Shown: piece by piece, positions 39,450-48,334 of the stretch
Layout of the letters: every line of letters begins with the position of its first letter
How positions within the stretch are numbered: position 1 is the stretch's first letter
Source: a virus
Strand: one strand, 5' to 3'
Length of the DNA: 49,619 nucleotides
Virus record (IMG/VR): IMGVR_UViG_3300025308_000005
Coordinates: 1 to 49,619 of that record
Made by a program: the position numbers and the translations under genes
The notes under the pieces: generated by a model
The model's database searches: none
What the model was told of the DNA's origin: nothing
What the model saw: only the letters and a program-made list of their open reading frames with translations

Positions 39450-39734
39450 CCCGATCTTCGTGGCACATCCCACCGCCCTTTACGGGGCTTCGCGGTCGAC
39501 CCGCGAAGTTGGGAGAGGTTCGGAGCGGGGAGCGATTGGGCTGAGGAGAGTTTTTAGGGATCACCCCAACGCCTCCCTGTGCAACAGCGTAAATCCCCCC
39601 TCTGCAAGTCGGTTTTGGGTTTGGTTGTTGACCCTTTCGCCGGAACCGGCACCGTCACGCCACTGGCGCGCTGCCCTGCATTCCTGCAATAATGCGCCAC
39701 CGCAATCAAGTGCTAAACACGTAACGACAAGGCT

Positions 39735-39763
39735 TTGACAGCGTGTCATCACATTGATAAACA
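39735..39763 (+). promoter_or_regulatory. Promoter of the element's first regulator
   Basis: TTGACA (39735-39740) and TAAACA (39758-39763), 17 nt apart, 25 nt before the ATG at 39789. The -10 is weak. The preceding stretch 39450-39734 has no gene; it contains an inverted repeat CTTCGCGG/CCGCGAAG (39488-39508) and nothing else that I recognise. Confidence 0.5.
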
Positions 39764-39788
39764 CCCTGCTCGACAGTGATATGCACCC

Positions 39789-40478
39789 ATGACAGACAAC
39801 ACAAAACAAGCCCGCGTTGATAACGTGCTACAAGATGATTCAGCTTCCAATATGGATGCGCTGGGTGCTTCTACTGCCCCAGAGGATACTTTCCCTGAAA
39901 CTCTGACCGCGCTTAGAGAGGGAAAGAGTTTAAGACATGATTCTCTGAGTGAATTAACTAAGCATGTTGATCCGCAGAAAAGAGGAATCGCTAGAACCAC
40001 TCTTCGAGGTTATGAACTCGGCGTTACCAAGCCCGGCATTCGTGAATTACGCATACTAAGCCAAGCTCTTGGGGTAACTACCAATAAACTTATTTTCGGG
40101 ACTGACATACCTGATTCCGTCTTTATTGAAGGAAGTTCAACCACAGAACACAGAAAGTTTTTGGGTAAAGACCAAGATACATTTATTGAAATGGCCTGTT
40201 TTTTAGTTTCCATGTATCGGCTAGGCGAGAAAGAACGTGATGCTATTTACAGCATGACCTCAACCCTTGCGGCAACAAAGCTTGGTGAAGTTGAATACAG
40301 AAAATTGATGGATGCCACGCGTGAGATTGTCGCAACATTTATTGACGCGCACTCCGACACACAAAGTGAGGGTATGCCGACATCTCAAGAACAAATGATA
40401 GAAACGGTCATGCCTCTATTAAATGCCACATTAGCAAAGTTTGGTTTTCCAGCTATGGCACCTGCCTCCAAACAATAA
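39789..40478 (+). CDS. XRE-family HTH regulator
   Basis: A 229-residue protein with an N-terminal low-complexity leader (about 1-35) and a helix-turn-helix core (about 38-105: LREGKSLRHDSLSELTKHVDPQKRGIARTTLRGYELGVTKPGIRELRILSQALGVTTNKLIFG). The C-terminal half is helical, without a peptidase motif. It is likely the maintenance regulator of the element. Its lower GC content than its downstream neighbours suggests a separate origin. An intrinsic terminator follows. Confidence 0.7.
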   Translation: MTDNTKQARVDNVLQDDSASNMDALGASTAPEDTFPETLTALREGKSLRHDSLSELTKHVDPQKRGIARTTLRGYELGVTKPGIRELRILSQALGVTTNKLIFGTDIPDSVFIEGSSTTEHRKFLGKDQDTFIEMACFLVSMYRLGEKERDAIYSMTSTLAATKLGEVEYRKLMDATREIVATFIDAHSDTQSEGMPTSQEQMIETVMPLLNATLAKFGFPAMAPASKQ

Positions 40479-40498
40479 TTACTAGCGGCATCCACACA

Positions 40499-40527
40499 AA
40501 CCGGCCATATCTGAGCCGGTTTTTTTA
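40499..40527 (+). terminator. Intrinsic terminator after the first regulator
   Basis: AACCGGC/GCCGGTT, 7-bp stem with a 9-nt loop, followed by T7. It separates the first regulator from the replication operon. Confidence 0.85.
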
Positions 40528-40557
40528 CACCCTTAAAGTCGCGATCATGACATTTGC

Positions 40558-40622
40558 TGTCAATTGCTTGACAATTTCCAACAGGTAACCATAATGACGG
40601 CAACTCGACAACTTCTGTCGAG
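40558..40622 (+). promoter_or_regulatory. Replication-operon promoter with two operators
   Basis: TTGACA (40568-40573) and CATAAT (40590-40595) with a 16-nt spacer make a near-consensus promoter. TGTCAA-TTGC-TTGACA (40558-40573) is a perfect inverted repeat over the -35, and CTCGACA-N5-TGTCGAG (40604-40622) is a perfect inverted repeat near +1. Both look like repressor sites, likely for one or both of the adjacent HTH proteins. Confidence 0.7.
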
Positions 40623-40642
40623 ATTCTGAATCGGAGTCCATC

Positions 40643-41335
40643 ATGGCAGTTAAACAGCAACCCGTCCTCACCAAAAAGGATTTTGAAGCAGCACTAGTAA
40701 CCCTGCGCCTCAGCGTGTCCGAAGTGGCCCGCGAAACCGGCATCCCCCGGCATGTCGTCAGCCACTTCCGCAATTACGGCGACGGCATGAAGCCCGAACA
40801 GCTCGCCAAGCTGCGGGACTATCTGGAAGTCCTCGGCGTCGAGTTCTCCGACGAAGAGCAACCCGAGGCAACCACAGCACAGCCAGCATCCAATGCAGCG
40901 CTACAACTCCCGGCAATCCTATCCGACGACGGTTTGACCCAGCGCACCGCACTGGTCTGCCGTCACTTTTTCATCGACGAACGCATCCGCGACGAACAGA
41001 TCGAAGAGGCCGGCGAGCGCATCCAAGAGAGCTTCCATCTGGCGAAAAAACTGCTGGACGTAAAGCTGGAGACTCGATTCCTGTCCGAAGCCTACGACGA
41101 GGAAACCGAATCCAAGATGCGCGAACTGTGGGGGCACCTAGCCAGCATCGGCTTAGTCTGCCTGCACATGCAGGGCCGCGTGCTGGTGGATCAGGCGCGC
41201 TTCGCCAACCCGTTGCAGGACGGCAAGCCGGACACGCTGGGCGACCTGCTGTTCATCACCTACCGCGATGCGCTCGCCAGCCTTCACCAAGAGCAGGCCG
41301 AGCAATCTGAAGAAACTGATGAGGCCACAGCATGA
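40643..41335 (+). CDS. HTH protein, first gene of replication operon
   Basis: A 230-residue protein. The N-terminal 65 residues hold a helix-turn-helix (LRLSVSEVARETGIPRHVVSHFRNYGDGMKPEQLAKLRDYLE); a Pro/Ala-rich linker (about 75-100) leads to a helical domain with HFFIDERIRDEQIEEAGERIQESFHLAKKLLDV. The C-terminal domain family is not recognised. It is transcribed from the promoter at 40568 and could autoregulate through the adjacent palindromes. Its stop overlaps the next start (ATGA). Confidence 0.65.
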   Translation: MAVKQQPVLTKKDFEAALVTLRLSVSEVARETGIPRHVVSHFRNYGDGMKPEQLAKLRDYLEVLGVEFSDEEQPEATTAQPASNAALQLPAILSDDGLTQRTALVCRHFFIDERIRDEQIEEAGERIQESFHLAKKLLDVKLETRFLSEAYDEETESKMRELWGHLASIGLVCLHMQGRVLVDQARFANPLQDGKPDTLGDLLFITYRDALASLHQEQAEQSEETDEATA

Positions 41336-41460
41336 TGCCGGTCAGCGTACTGCCCGCAGGCAGCAAAGCCGCACCGGTGGTGATTCTCTTCGTGTTGGGG
41401 GTGCTGGCCTTTTCCGCACTGGCCAACAGCCAGCCGAAACCGGCCCAGCCGCAACGCTAA
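41332..41460 (+). CDS. 42-residue single-pass membrane microprotein
   Basis: The frame begins MMPVSVLPAGSKAAPVV and contains one hydrophobic helix (VVILFVLGVLAFSALA, about 16-31), then a short Pro/Gln tail. The ATG overlaps the upstream stop by ATGA. The size and layout recall minor coat or secretion proteins of filamentous phages, but no other virion genes are visible, so this is only a suggestion. Confidence 0.5.
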   Translation: MMPVSVLPAGSKAAPVVILFVLGVLAFSALANSQPKPAQPQR

Positions 41461-41484
41461 CCCAGCAAGCCGGAAGCAACCGCC

Positions 41485-41706
41485 ATGAACGCAACGAATC
41501 TAGTGCTGCAAGCCATCACCGAGACGCTGGAGGAATACGCAGCAACGCCCGGCGATGGTTATCTGCAAGGTCGCGTTTCCGGCCTGCTTTCCGCCGCCTT
41601 GCTGGGCGACCTCATTTCCTCCGAAGAGCATGGCGCGTTCAGTGTGCGGAGTCGAGAAATTGGCCTCGCATATTCGCGCCAACTTGAAGCTGCAGCAGCC
41701 CGATAA
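41485..41706 (+). CDS. Small protein of unknown function
   Basis: A 73-residue, mostly helical, acidic protein (NLVLQAITETLEEYAATPGDGYLQGRVSGLLSAALLGDLIS). It lies 24 nt after the microprotein and 27 nt before the replication initiator, in the same operon. No family is recognised. Confidence 0.55.
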   Translation: MNATNLVLQAITETLEEYAATPGDGYLQGRVSGLLSAALLGDLISSEEHGAFSVRSREIGLAYSRQLEAAAAR

Positions 41707-41733
41707 AGCCAAGCAAGAAAGAGAAACCGCCAA

Positions 41734-43479
41734 ATGCTCAACACTACCCCGCATGCTCAATTCGAGCGCCAATTCTTTGCGCGCCTGGACAACGTTGCCG
41801 AATGGGACGACCGGCGTTTTCTGGTGACTCAATTCGCCCCCGTGCCAGACCGATTCAAGCCCAAGTTACTCAGCGAATATGCGGCCATCAAACAAGCGAA
41901 GAGCCGCGGAGACGCGAATGTCTGGGCGCGAAAGCTGCGAGAACTGTTCGGAGGCCGAGGCCTCGACTACGCCGCCGACGATAGCGAGATCGTAGAAGCC
42001 GCAGAAAAGGCGGCACGCGATGTGCGCAGCAAGCTCCCCCACTGCATCACCGAAGCCATCACTCTGGAGCAACTCGGCAGAGTTGCGGAACGCTACGAAA
42101 TCCCCATGCCCAAGATCGAGAAAATCGAGCAAATTGTTGCGCGCATGCGAACGGAAGGATGGTGGCGCAGACAGTTGCGCAAACGTTTCAGCAAGCTCGA
42201 AGCGGCTGCAATCAGCACGGGCTTTGTGCATAAGCGTGCCGGGTTGTATGCCTCCGACGAGACCGTCAACCGCCGCATTAAACAAAAGCGCAAGAGCGCG
42301 CGGCTGCTGGAAACCATCGAAGCGATCCACACACAAACCGGGCAGGTTTGCACACTGGCCGAACTGGCCGCGACCAACGTTAGCAACCCGGTCAACCGAC
42401 ACGCCGAACTGATGACACGCATTCGCGGCATCGAAGAGTTCGCCGCCCTGACCGGCTTTGTCGGCTTGTTCCTCACCCTCACCACACCCAGCCGGATGCA
42501 TGCGCGAATGGCCGCGACCGGCGAGGTTAACCCCAACTACACCGAGACGCGCCCGGACAGCGCGCAGAAATATTTGCTGAAAAAGGTTTGGTCAGTTGCA
42601 CAAGCAAAACTTCAACGCAACGGCGTGGATTATTTCGGCGTGCGCATCGTCGAGCCGCACCACGACGGCACACCACACTGGCACATGCTGGTATTCGTCC
42701 GCCCCGACCACAAGGCACTGTTTACCACGATCATGCGCGAATACGCATTGCGCGATAGCCCAGACGAACCGGGCGCGCAAGAGCGCCGCTTTACCGTCAA
42801 GGAAATCGACCTCACGAAGGGCAGCGCGGCAGGCTACGTCGTCAAATATATCGCCAAGAACATCGACGGCGATGGCGTGGGCGACGATTACGAGGCGAGC
42901 GAGGCCGCAGACACCCGCGACACCTCCGTGCGCGTAGAGGCATGGGCGAGCGTTTGGCGCATCCGCCAGTTCCAGTTCTTCGGTGTGCCCACCGTTACCC
43001 CTTACCGAGAATTGCGCCGCCTTGATTCGATTCCTGACGCGCTAAAAGACCAGCTCGCAGCAGCATGGGAAGCCGCCGACGAAGGCGACTGGCGCACCTA
43101 CATGCAACTGCACCGCGACGGCCTGAGCCTCAAACCGCTCTGGGAAGAAAGAGCGAGCAACACGTACCAAGGCGAGTTCAACAAGCGCGTGCGCGGTGTG
43201 ATCGTAAACGGCGGGATGCACCTCACCACTCGGGAAGGCGAATGGATTGTGCAAGAAAAATCCAGCGCGCGACGTGAGCGCCTTTCCTCCCCTTGGACTT
43301 GTGTAAATAACTCCACGCGCAAGCCTGCTCAAGGCTTTCGACGTGAGGATGCACTAACTTCTGAACGAAATGGATATGGGGGAAATGGTCGCTACGGGAG
43401 AGAGTCGCCGTGCGCCGGGAACCGCCAAGAACCCGACGCACAACTAGCCCAGAAAGGAGGGGCATGCGATGAAGAATAG
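41734..43479 (+). CDS. HUH replication initiator (P2 gpA family)
   Basis: A 581-residue rolling-circle initiator of the Phage_GPA type. The HUH motif is HHDGTPHWHMLVF (H315-W-H317) and the catalytic tyrosine pair is Y368 and Y372 in AAGYVVKYIAKN. The preceding LFLTLTTPSRMHARM (about 245-259) is the conserved motif 1 region. It would nick the element's origin and start single-strand displacement. The last 60 residues look low-complexity and overlap the next gene by 11 nt. Confidence 0.9.
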   Translation: MLNTTPHAQFERQFFARLDNVAEWDDRRFLVTQFAPVPDRFKPKLLSEYAAIKQAKSRGDANVWARKLRELFGGRGLDYAADDSEIVEAAEKAARDVRSKLPHCITEAITLEQLGRVAERYEIPMPKIEKIEQIVARMRTEGWWRRQLRKRFSKLEAAAISTGFVHKRAGLYASDETVNRRIKQKRKSARLLETIEAIHTQTGQVCTLAELAATNVSNPVNRHAELMTRIRGIEEFAALTGFVGLFLTLTTPSRMHARMAATGEVNPNYTETRPDSAQKYLLKKVWSVAQAKLQRNGVDYFGVRIVEPHHDGTPHWHMLVFVRPDHKALFTTIMREYALRDSPDEPGAQERRFTVKEIDLTKGSAAGYVVKYIAKNIDGDGVGDDYEASEAADTRDTSVRVEAWASVWRIRQFQFFGVPTVTPYRELRRLDSIPDALKDQLAAAWEAADEGDWRTYMQLHRDGLSLKPLWEERASNTYQGEFNKRVRGVIVNGGMHLTTREGEWIVQEKSSARRERLSSPWTCVNNSTRKPAQGFRREDALTSERNGYGGNGRYGRESPCAGNRQEPDAQLAQKGGACDEE

Positions 43480-44161
43480 CAGCCCGAAGAAATCATGCAA
43501 GAACAATTTGCACGGTTACCCCAGCAAGGCAACACGCCAAGCGTATTGGATGCAGGCCCTTGAGCCGACCTCGCAAGAAATCAACGACGCATTCCTAGGC
43601 TATCACCCGCAATGGGTGCTGCAATCGCAAATAGAAATCACGGGAGAGCGATTCCGTGGCTTGCGAGAGGATGTCTTGAAGATCGATAAGCAGCAATGCG
43701 CCGCTTACCTGAGAGTAAGCGCCAGAACAATATCGAACTGGGAAAACGGATCAGTCGAAGTTCCATTCATGGCGTATCAATTGCTGCGAATGGTTTATCG
43801 CAGTGTGCAATTCAAACTGTCGCATCCCAAATGGGATGGCTGGTTCATCAGCGACAAGGGAGTTTTGGTGTCTACAAACTGGGGCAAATGTGAATTCACG
43901 CCCGACCGACTAGAGTGGATTTCTTGGCAAGGCACAGAAGCATCGCAACTGAAACGAGAGGTCAACACGCTGCAAGCCAAGCTAGACGCGGCGGTCGAAG
44001 AAAACACGAAGCTGCGACAGATGTTCGTCGCACAGGGTGTAGTCGATGAACTGGCCGCGATGCAAGACACGATAGCGGAACTGATGACCCGCATCGCTAC
44101 GGCCCGAGTAATTCCATTCGTCGCACCAGCAACCGAACAACTTAAGGAGAAAGCAGCATGA
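43469..44161 (+). CDS. VC1465/XafT-like protein (DUF3653)
   Basis: A 230-residue protein. A helix-turn-helix (DKQQCAAYLRVSARTISNWENGSVEVPFMAYQLLRMVY, about 72-110) is followed by the DUF3653 block (HPKWDGWFISDKGVLVSTNWGKCEFTPDRLEWISW, about 118-152) and a C-terminal coiled coil (about 158-210). In Vibrio cholerae the VC1465 protein of the TLC satellite phage activates XerC/D recombination at dif; relatives occur in filamentous phages. Here the element also has its own integrase, so a regulatory role is as likely. Confidence 0.65.
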   Translation: MKNSSPKKSCKNNLHGYPSKATRQAYWMQALEPTSQEINDAFLGYHPQWVLQSQIEITGERFRGLREDVLKIDKQQCAAYLRVSARTISNWENGSVEVPFMAYQLLRMVYRSVQFKLSHPKWDGWFISDKGVLVSTNWGKCEFTPDRLEWISWQGTEASQLKREVNTLQAKLDAAVEENTKLRQMFVAQGVVDELAAMQDTIAELMTRIATARVIPFVAPATEQLKEKAA

Positions 44162-44391
44162 AACCGATTCGCGACTTGAAGCCCTACATGGGCAGCACCG
44201 ACGACAGCATCAACGCATCGCTGAGCATCCTGAAACTGTTTAAGCGTGTGCGCCTGTTCGATCCTGCATACAAGCCGTCCAGCCGATATCAGGCGCGGAT
44301 CAAAAACCGATTGGCCGCACGCAAGGCCGCACGCCGTGCGGCGCTTGGCACAAGGGCCAGCCTCATCAACATTGAAAGCCGCACCGTCTAA
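44158..44391 (+). CDS. Small basic protein of unknown function
   Basis: A 77-residue protein with a very basic C-terminal helix (YQARIKNRLAARKAARRAALGTR), coupled by ATGA to the XafT-like gene. The Arg/Ala-rich tail suggests nucleic-acid binding. No family is recognised. Confidence 0.55.
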   Translation: MKPIRDLKPYMGSTDDSINASLSILKLFKRVRLFDPAYKPSSRYQARIKNRLAARKAARRAALGTRASLINIESRTV

Positions 44392-44393
44392 AA

Positions 44394-44597
44394 ATGCTGC
44401 TCACCATCAACGAACTGCGCGAACTGACCGGGCGCATCCAGAGCGATGCCCAGGCACGCAAACTGGATGCCATCGGCATTCCGTACCGGCGACGACTCGA
44501 CAAGTCGCTGGTAGTCAGTCGCGCAGCCGTTGACACTGTTTTGGGAGTACCACATGCAAGAACCGAAACCAACGAACCCCGCCTGCGTTTAGCATGA
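44394..44597 (+). CDS. DUF4224 protein next to second integrase
   Basis: A 67-residue protein matching DUF4224: MLLTINELRELTGRIQSDAQARKLDAIGIPYRRRLDKSLVVSR. It overlaps the integrase start by 4 nt. The same partner arrangement is seen in the large prophage (2010-2246), suggesting a conserved accessory role in recombination. Confidence 0.8.
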   Translation: MLLTINELRELTGRIQSDAQARKLDAIGIPYRRRLDKSLVVSRAAVDTVLGVPHARTETNEPRLRLA

Positions 44598-45577
44598 GCC
44601 GCCACCGCAAAACCGACAAACATCTGCCTCCCTGCGTCTATTTCAAACATGGCGCATTCTGGCTGGTTAAACGAGGCAAATGGGAGAGGCTAGCCGACAC
44701 CCTGCCGGAAGCCTTGGCGGAGTACGCCAGACGCACGCAAACGCACTCCAGAGGCTCCATGCCGGAGTTGATTGATCGTGTGCTGGCGCACATCTCGCCA
44801 AGGCTCGCAAAGAACACACAATCGCAATACCGCATCGCAGGCGAAAAACTCAAAACATACTTGGCCGAATTCAGCCCCGAGCAGGTGAAATCGAAGCACG
44901 TCGCAGCGATCAAGATGCATATGGTCGAAACGCCGAACATGGCAAACCGCGTGCTGTCCGTACTGCGCATCGTGTTTCAGTACGCCGTCGAATGGCAGCT
45001 ATCAGAATCGAATCCATGCATCGGCATCAAGCGACTAGAAGAGGCCAAGCGCACCCGATACATAACCGATGCGGAGTACTCGGCCATCTATACCGCCGCC
45101 CCGCCCAGATTGCAGATCATCATGGATTTGCTCTACCTCACCGGGCAACGCATAACCGACGTGCTGAACATCCGGAACGCCGACATCAGACCGGACGGCA
45201 TCGCATTCACTCAACAGAAAACCGGGGCAAACCTGCTGGTTCTCTGGTCGCCTGATCTGCGAGCCACAGTAGAACGAGCGCGCACCCTGAATGGCAACCT
45301 GCGCGCCCTCACCTTGTTGCATAATCGCAAGGGTAAAGCGCCGGATTACTCCAGCACAAAGATTCAGTGGGGCCGCGCTTGCGAGAAGGCTGTGGTGAGC
45401 GATGCGCATATTCACGACCTGCGCGCCAAGTCGCTCACCGACGCGAAGCAACAGGGATTCAACCCCCAGACGCTTGCAGGACATACCAGCGAAGCCATGA
45501 CGGACAGATACATCCGCTTGCGCGAAACTCCGCAGGCGGAAGGCCCGAAACTGGCTAAAATATTAGACAAGCGTTAG
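44594..45577 (+). CDS. int: Tyrosine integrase of the second element
   Basis: A 327-residue recombinase. The SAM-like core-binding domain spans about 55-145; catalytic residues are Arg in [11 protein letters not shown], His/Arg in [12 protein letters not shown], His in [11 protein letters not shown] and Tyr in DRYIRLRE. Unlike the prophage integrase it keeps the standard HDLR box. The gene ends 13 nt before the mutS start, so its att site must lie at or very near the mutS 5' end if integration occurs next to int, as is usual. Confidence 0.92.
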   Translation: MSRHRKTDKHLPPCVYFKHGAFWLVKRGKWERLADTLPEALAEYARRTQTHSRGSMPELIDRVLAHISPRLAKNTQSQYRIAGEKLKTYLAEFSPEQVKSKHVAAIKMHMVETPNMANRVLSVLRIVFQYAVEWQLSESNPCIGIKRLEEAKRTRYITDAEYSAIYTAAPPRLQIIMDLLYLTGQRITDVLNIRNADIRPDGIAFTQQKTGANLLVLWSPDLRATVERARTLNGNLRALTLLHNRKGKAPDYSSTKIQWGRACEKAVVSDAHIHDLRAKSLTDAKQQGFNPQTLAGHTSEAMTDRYIRLRETPQAEGPKLAKILDKR

Positions 45578-45589
45578 ACGATTAGACAA
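45562..45589. repeat. TTAGAC repeats at the int/mutS junction
   Basis: TTAGAC occurs at 45563, 45574 and 45582; ATTAGACAA is repeated exactly at 45562-45570 and 45581-45589. They overlap the int stop codon and end at the mutS start. They may be integrase-binding sites. The same hexamer occurs in the candidate arm sites of the large prophage. Confidence 0.5.
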
Positions 45590-45590
45590 A

Positions 45591-48260
45591 GTGACAAACG
45601 AAAACAACGAGTTAAAGCATACTCCAATGATGCAGCAGTATTTGCGCATCAAGGCCGAACACGCCGACAAGCTGCTGTTCTACCGCATGGGCGATTTCTA
45701 CGAGTTGTTCCACGACGACGCGGTGCGCGTCGCCAAGCTGCTCGACATCACGCTGACCCAGCGCGGCGCGTCCAACGGCAACCCGATCAAGATGGCGGGC
45801 GTGCCCTATCACGCCGCCGAGCAATATCTCGCGCGGCTGGTGAAAATGGGCGAATCGGTCGCGATCTGCGAACAGATCGGCGACCCGGCGACCAGCAAGG
45901 GGCCGGTCGAACGCAAGGTCGTACGCATCGTCACGCCCGGCACGGTGACCGACTCCGCGCTGCTGGAAGAGAAGCGCGACAACCTGCTGCTGGCGCTGCA
46001 CCAGCGTCGCGGCAAGCTCGGGCTGGCCTGGCTGAACCTCGCGTCGGGACAGTTCTTCGTGTGCGAGACCGCGCCGGAGAACCTCGCCGCCGAACTTGAG
46101 CGCCTGCAACCTTCCGAAATCCTGCACGCCGAAGACAGCGCGCCGCAGATCGCGGGCCGCGTCGCGCTGAAGTCGCTGCCGGAGTGGCACTTCGAACTGG
46201 AGACCGCGCGCCGCGCGCTGTGCCAGCAGTTCGCCACGCTGGACCTCGCCGGCTTCGGCTGCGACGATTTCACCGCCGGGCTCGAAGCCGCCGGCGCGCT
46301 GCTGGGCTACGCCAGACTCACGCAAGGCCAGAGCATCGCGCATATCCGCAGCATGCAGGTCTACAGCGCCGAGCGCTACGTGCGCATGGACGCCAGCACC
46401 CGCCGCAACCTGGAAATCACCCAGACCCTGCGCGGCGAACCCGCGCCGACGCTGCTGTCGCTGCTGGATACCTGTGCGACCAACATGGGCAGCCGCCAAC
46501 TGGCGAACTGGCTGCATCATCCGCTGCGCGACAGGAACGTGCTGCGCGCGCGGCTGGACGCGGTGGAGCAATTACTCCCCTCCCCCACGCGTGGGGAGAG
46601 CGTAGCGAGGGGGGCGAAGCCGGCTGGGGGAGAGGGTTACCGCAAAGTTCACGACCACCTCAAGCCCAGCGTGGATGTCGAGCGCATCACCGCGCGCATC
46701 GCGCTGAAGTCCGCGCGCCCGCGCGACCTCTCTGGCCTGCGCGACACGCTGCTGACCTTGCCGCAACTGCACGCCGAACTCGTAGGTCGGGTTTCAACCC
46801 GACAGCACAATGATGATGTCGGGTTAAAACCCGACCTACCAAACCGCTCGCTCATCCACCTGCTGGCCGATGCGCTGCAAGCCGATGCCCCCCTGGTCGA
46901 GCTGCTGCAGAAAACCTTGAAACCCGAGCCCTCTTCCGTGCTGCGCGAAGGCGGAGTGATCGCCGACGGCTACGATGCCGAGCTGGACGAGCTGCGCGGC
47001 ATCCAAAACAACTGCGGCGAATTCCTGCTGGCGCTGGAGGCGCGCGAGCGCGCGCGCAGCGGCATCAACACGTTGAAGGTGGAATACAACCGCGTACACG
47101 GCTTCTACATCGAGGTATCAATCGCGCAATCCGCCAACGTGCCGGACGACTACCGCCGCCGCCAGACGCTGAAGAACGCCGAGCGCTACATCACGCCGGA
47201 ACTCAAGGCCTTCGAGGACAAGGCGCTGTCCGCGAACGACCGCGCGCTGGCGCGCGAGAAATGGCTGTACGACCAGTTGCTGGACAGCCTCGCGCCATCC
47301 ATCCCCCAACTGCAGCGCATCGCCGCCGCCATCGCCGAACTCGACGTGCTCGCGACCTTTGCAGAAAGAGCCGCGACACTGAATTTCTGCGCACCGCAAT
47401 TCAGCGACGACACGCAGATCAACATCACCAAGGGCCGCCATCCGGTGGTCGAGGCGCAGATCAGGGACCAGTCCGGCCAGTTCACGCCGAACGACACCCA
47501 GCTTGCAGACAGCCGCCGCATGCTGCTGATCACCGGCCCGAACATGGGCGGTAAATCCACCTACATGCGCCAGGTCGCGATCATCGCGCTGCTCGCGCAT
47601 GTTGGCTGCTTCGTCCCCGCGCAGGAAGCGGTGCTCGGCGAGATCGACCAGATATTCACCCGCATCGGCGCATCGGACGACCTCGCCAGCGGACGTTCCA
47701 CCTTCATGGTCGAGATGACCGAAGCCGCCAACATCCTGCACAACGCCACCGAAAAAAGCCTGGTGCTGGTCGACGAGATCGGCCGCGGCACCAGCACCTT
47801 CGATGGCCTGGCGCTCGCCTACGCCATCGCGCGCCACCTGCTGGAGAACAACCGCAGCTACACGCTGTTCGCCACCCACTACTTCGAGCTGACCAGACTC
47901 GCCGAAGAATTCGCCCAACTCGCCAACGTGCATCTGGCCGCCGTCGAACACCAGCACAGCATCGTGTTCCTGCACAGCGTGAACGAAGGTGCTGCCAGCC
48001 AGAGCTACGGCCTGCAAGTCGCCGCCCTCGCCGGCGTGCCAAACAGCGTCATCCGCAGCGCGAAGAAACAACTGGTGAGACTTGAACAACAGAGCGCCGC
48101 GCAAAACCCGCAAGGCGACCTATTCGCCGCCCCGCCGCCGTATGCAGCGCCGGAGCCGGAAGAGCACCCGCTGGTCGCCGCGCTGCGCGACTTGCAGCCA
48201 GATGACCTCAGCCCCAGGGATGCGCTGGAGAGGATTTATCAGTTGAAGAAGCTGGTGTAG
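45591..48260 (+). CDS. mutS: DNA mismatch repair protein MutS
   Basis: An 889-residue mismatch-recognition ATPase. The mismatch-binding F36-Y-E38 motif lies in [11 protein letters not shown]; core and clamp domains follow; the ATPase domain has Walker [16 protein letters not shown] (about 645-659), the STFMVEMTE signature, Walker [13 protein letters not shown] and the [10 protein letters not shown] motif; the C-terminus ends YQLKKLV. It is about 35 residues longer than E. coli MutS owing to two in-frame repeat insertions. The start is a GTG without a visible Shine-Dalgarno sequence 13 nt after the integrase stop; no native promoter is visible upstream, so expression probably depends on the element. 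Confidence 0.97.
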   Translation: MTNENNELKHTPMMQQYLRIKAEHADKLLFYRMGDFYELFHDDAVRVAKLLDITLTQRGASNGNPIKMAGVPYHAAEQYLARLVKMGESVAICEQIGDPATSKGPVERKVVRIVTPGTVTDSALLEEKRDNLLLALHQRRGKLGLAWLNLASGQFFVCETAPENLAAELERLQPSEILHAEDSAPQIAGRVALKSLPEWHFELETARRALCQQFATLDLAGFGCDDFTAGLEAAGALLGYARLTQGQSIAHIRSMQVYSAERYVRMDASTRRNLEITQTLRGEPAPTLLSLLDTCATNMGSRQLANWLHHPLRDRNVLRARLDAVEQLLPSPTRGESVARGAKPAGGEGYRKVHDHLKPSVDVERITARIALKSARPRDLSGLRDTLLTLPQLHAELVGRVSTRQHNDDVGLKPDLPNRSLIHLLADALQADAPLVELLQKTLKPEPSSVLREGGVIADGYDAELDELRGIQNNCGEFLLALEARERARSGINTLKVEYNRVHGFYIEVSIAQSANVPDDYRRRQTLKNAERYITPELKAFEDKALSANDRALAREKWLYDQLLDSLAPSIPQLQRIAAAIAELDVLATFAERAATLNFCAPQFSDDTQINITKGRHPVVEAQIRDQSGQFTPNDTQLADSRRMLLITGPNMGGKSTYMRQVAIIALLAHVGCFVPAQEAVLGEIDQIFTRIGASDDLASGRSTFMVEMTEAANILHNATEKSLVLVDEIGRGTSTFDGLALAYAIARHLLENNRSYTLFATHYFELTRLAEEFAQLANVHLAAVEHQHSIVFLHSVNEGAASQSYGLQVAALAGVPNSVIRSAKKQLVRLEQQSAAQNPQGDLFAAPPPYAAPEPEEHPLVAALRDLQPDDLSPRDALERIYQLKKLV
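46576..46638 (+). repeat. In-frame palindromic repeat inside mutS (first)
   Basis: This stretch encodes about 20 extra residues ([20 protein letters not shown]) between the lever helices of MutS, absent from E. coli MutS. The DNA contains the 14-nt palindrome CCCCACGCGTGGGG (46583-46596) and outer CCTCCCCCA/TGGGGGAGAGG arms, the structure of dispersed intergenic repeats common in proteobacteria. It seems inserted without breaking the frame. Confidence 0.7.
46782..46839 (+). repeat. In-frame palindromic repeat inside mutS (second)
   Basis: Two 22-nt arms (46782-46803 and 46818-46839), complementary with one mismatch, each itself palindromic around TCGGGTT/AACCCGA, flank a 14-nt loop. It encodes about 19 extra residues ([19 protein letters not shown]). 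It is a REP/BIME-like unit lying in the MutS core region. Confidence 0.8.
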
Positions 48261-48276
48261 CCAGTCTCTCAGAATG

Positions 48277-48306
48277 TTGACATGGCACGAACAAACACCT
48301 TCTAAT
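48277..48306 (+). promoter_or_regulatory. Promoter of the toxin-antitoxin operon
   Basis: TTGACA (48277-48282) and TCTAAT (48301-48306) with an 18-nt spacer, 28 nt before the antitoxin ATG, which has an AAGGAG box. Confidence 0.75.
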
Positions 48307-48334
48307 CACTGCCAGTAAAGCAAGGAGAAATATC

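Larger units (their letters stand above)
39735..45589 (+). mobile_element. Rolling-circle integrative element upstream of mutS
   Basis: A co-directional block of nine genes: two HTH regulators, two small proteins, an HUH replication initiator, a VC1465/XafT-like protein, a small protein, DUF4224 and a tyrosine integrase. The content fits a satellite or plasmid-like integrated element that replicates by rolling circle. The right edge is placed at the integrase/mutS junction; the left edge is uncertain (between 39442 and 39735) and no flanking direct repeat could be found by eye. Confidence 0.6.

Noticed and set aside
39390-39470. Complete tRNA-Asn gene at attR
   Set aside because: The match stops at 39449; the 5' acceptor strand and most of the D arm are missing.
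39735-39830. Left attachment repeat of the second element resembling the mutS 5' end
   Set aside because: The similarity between ATGACAGACAACAC and GTGACAAACGAAAAC is short and interrupted; not convincing as a direct repeat.
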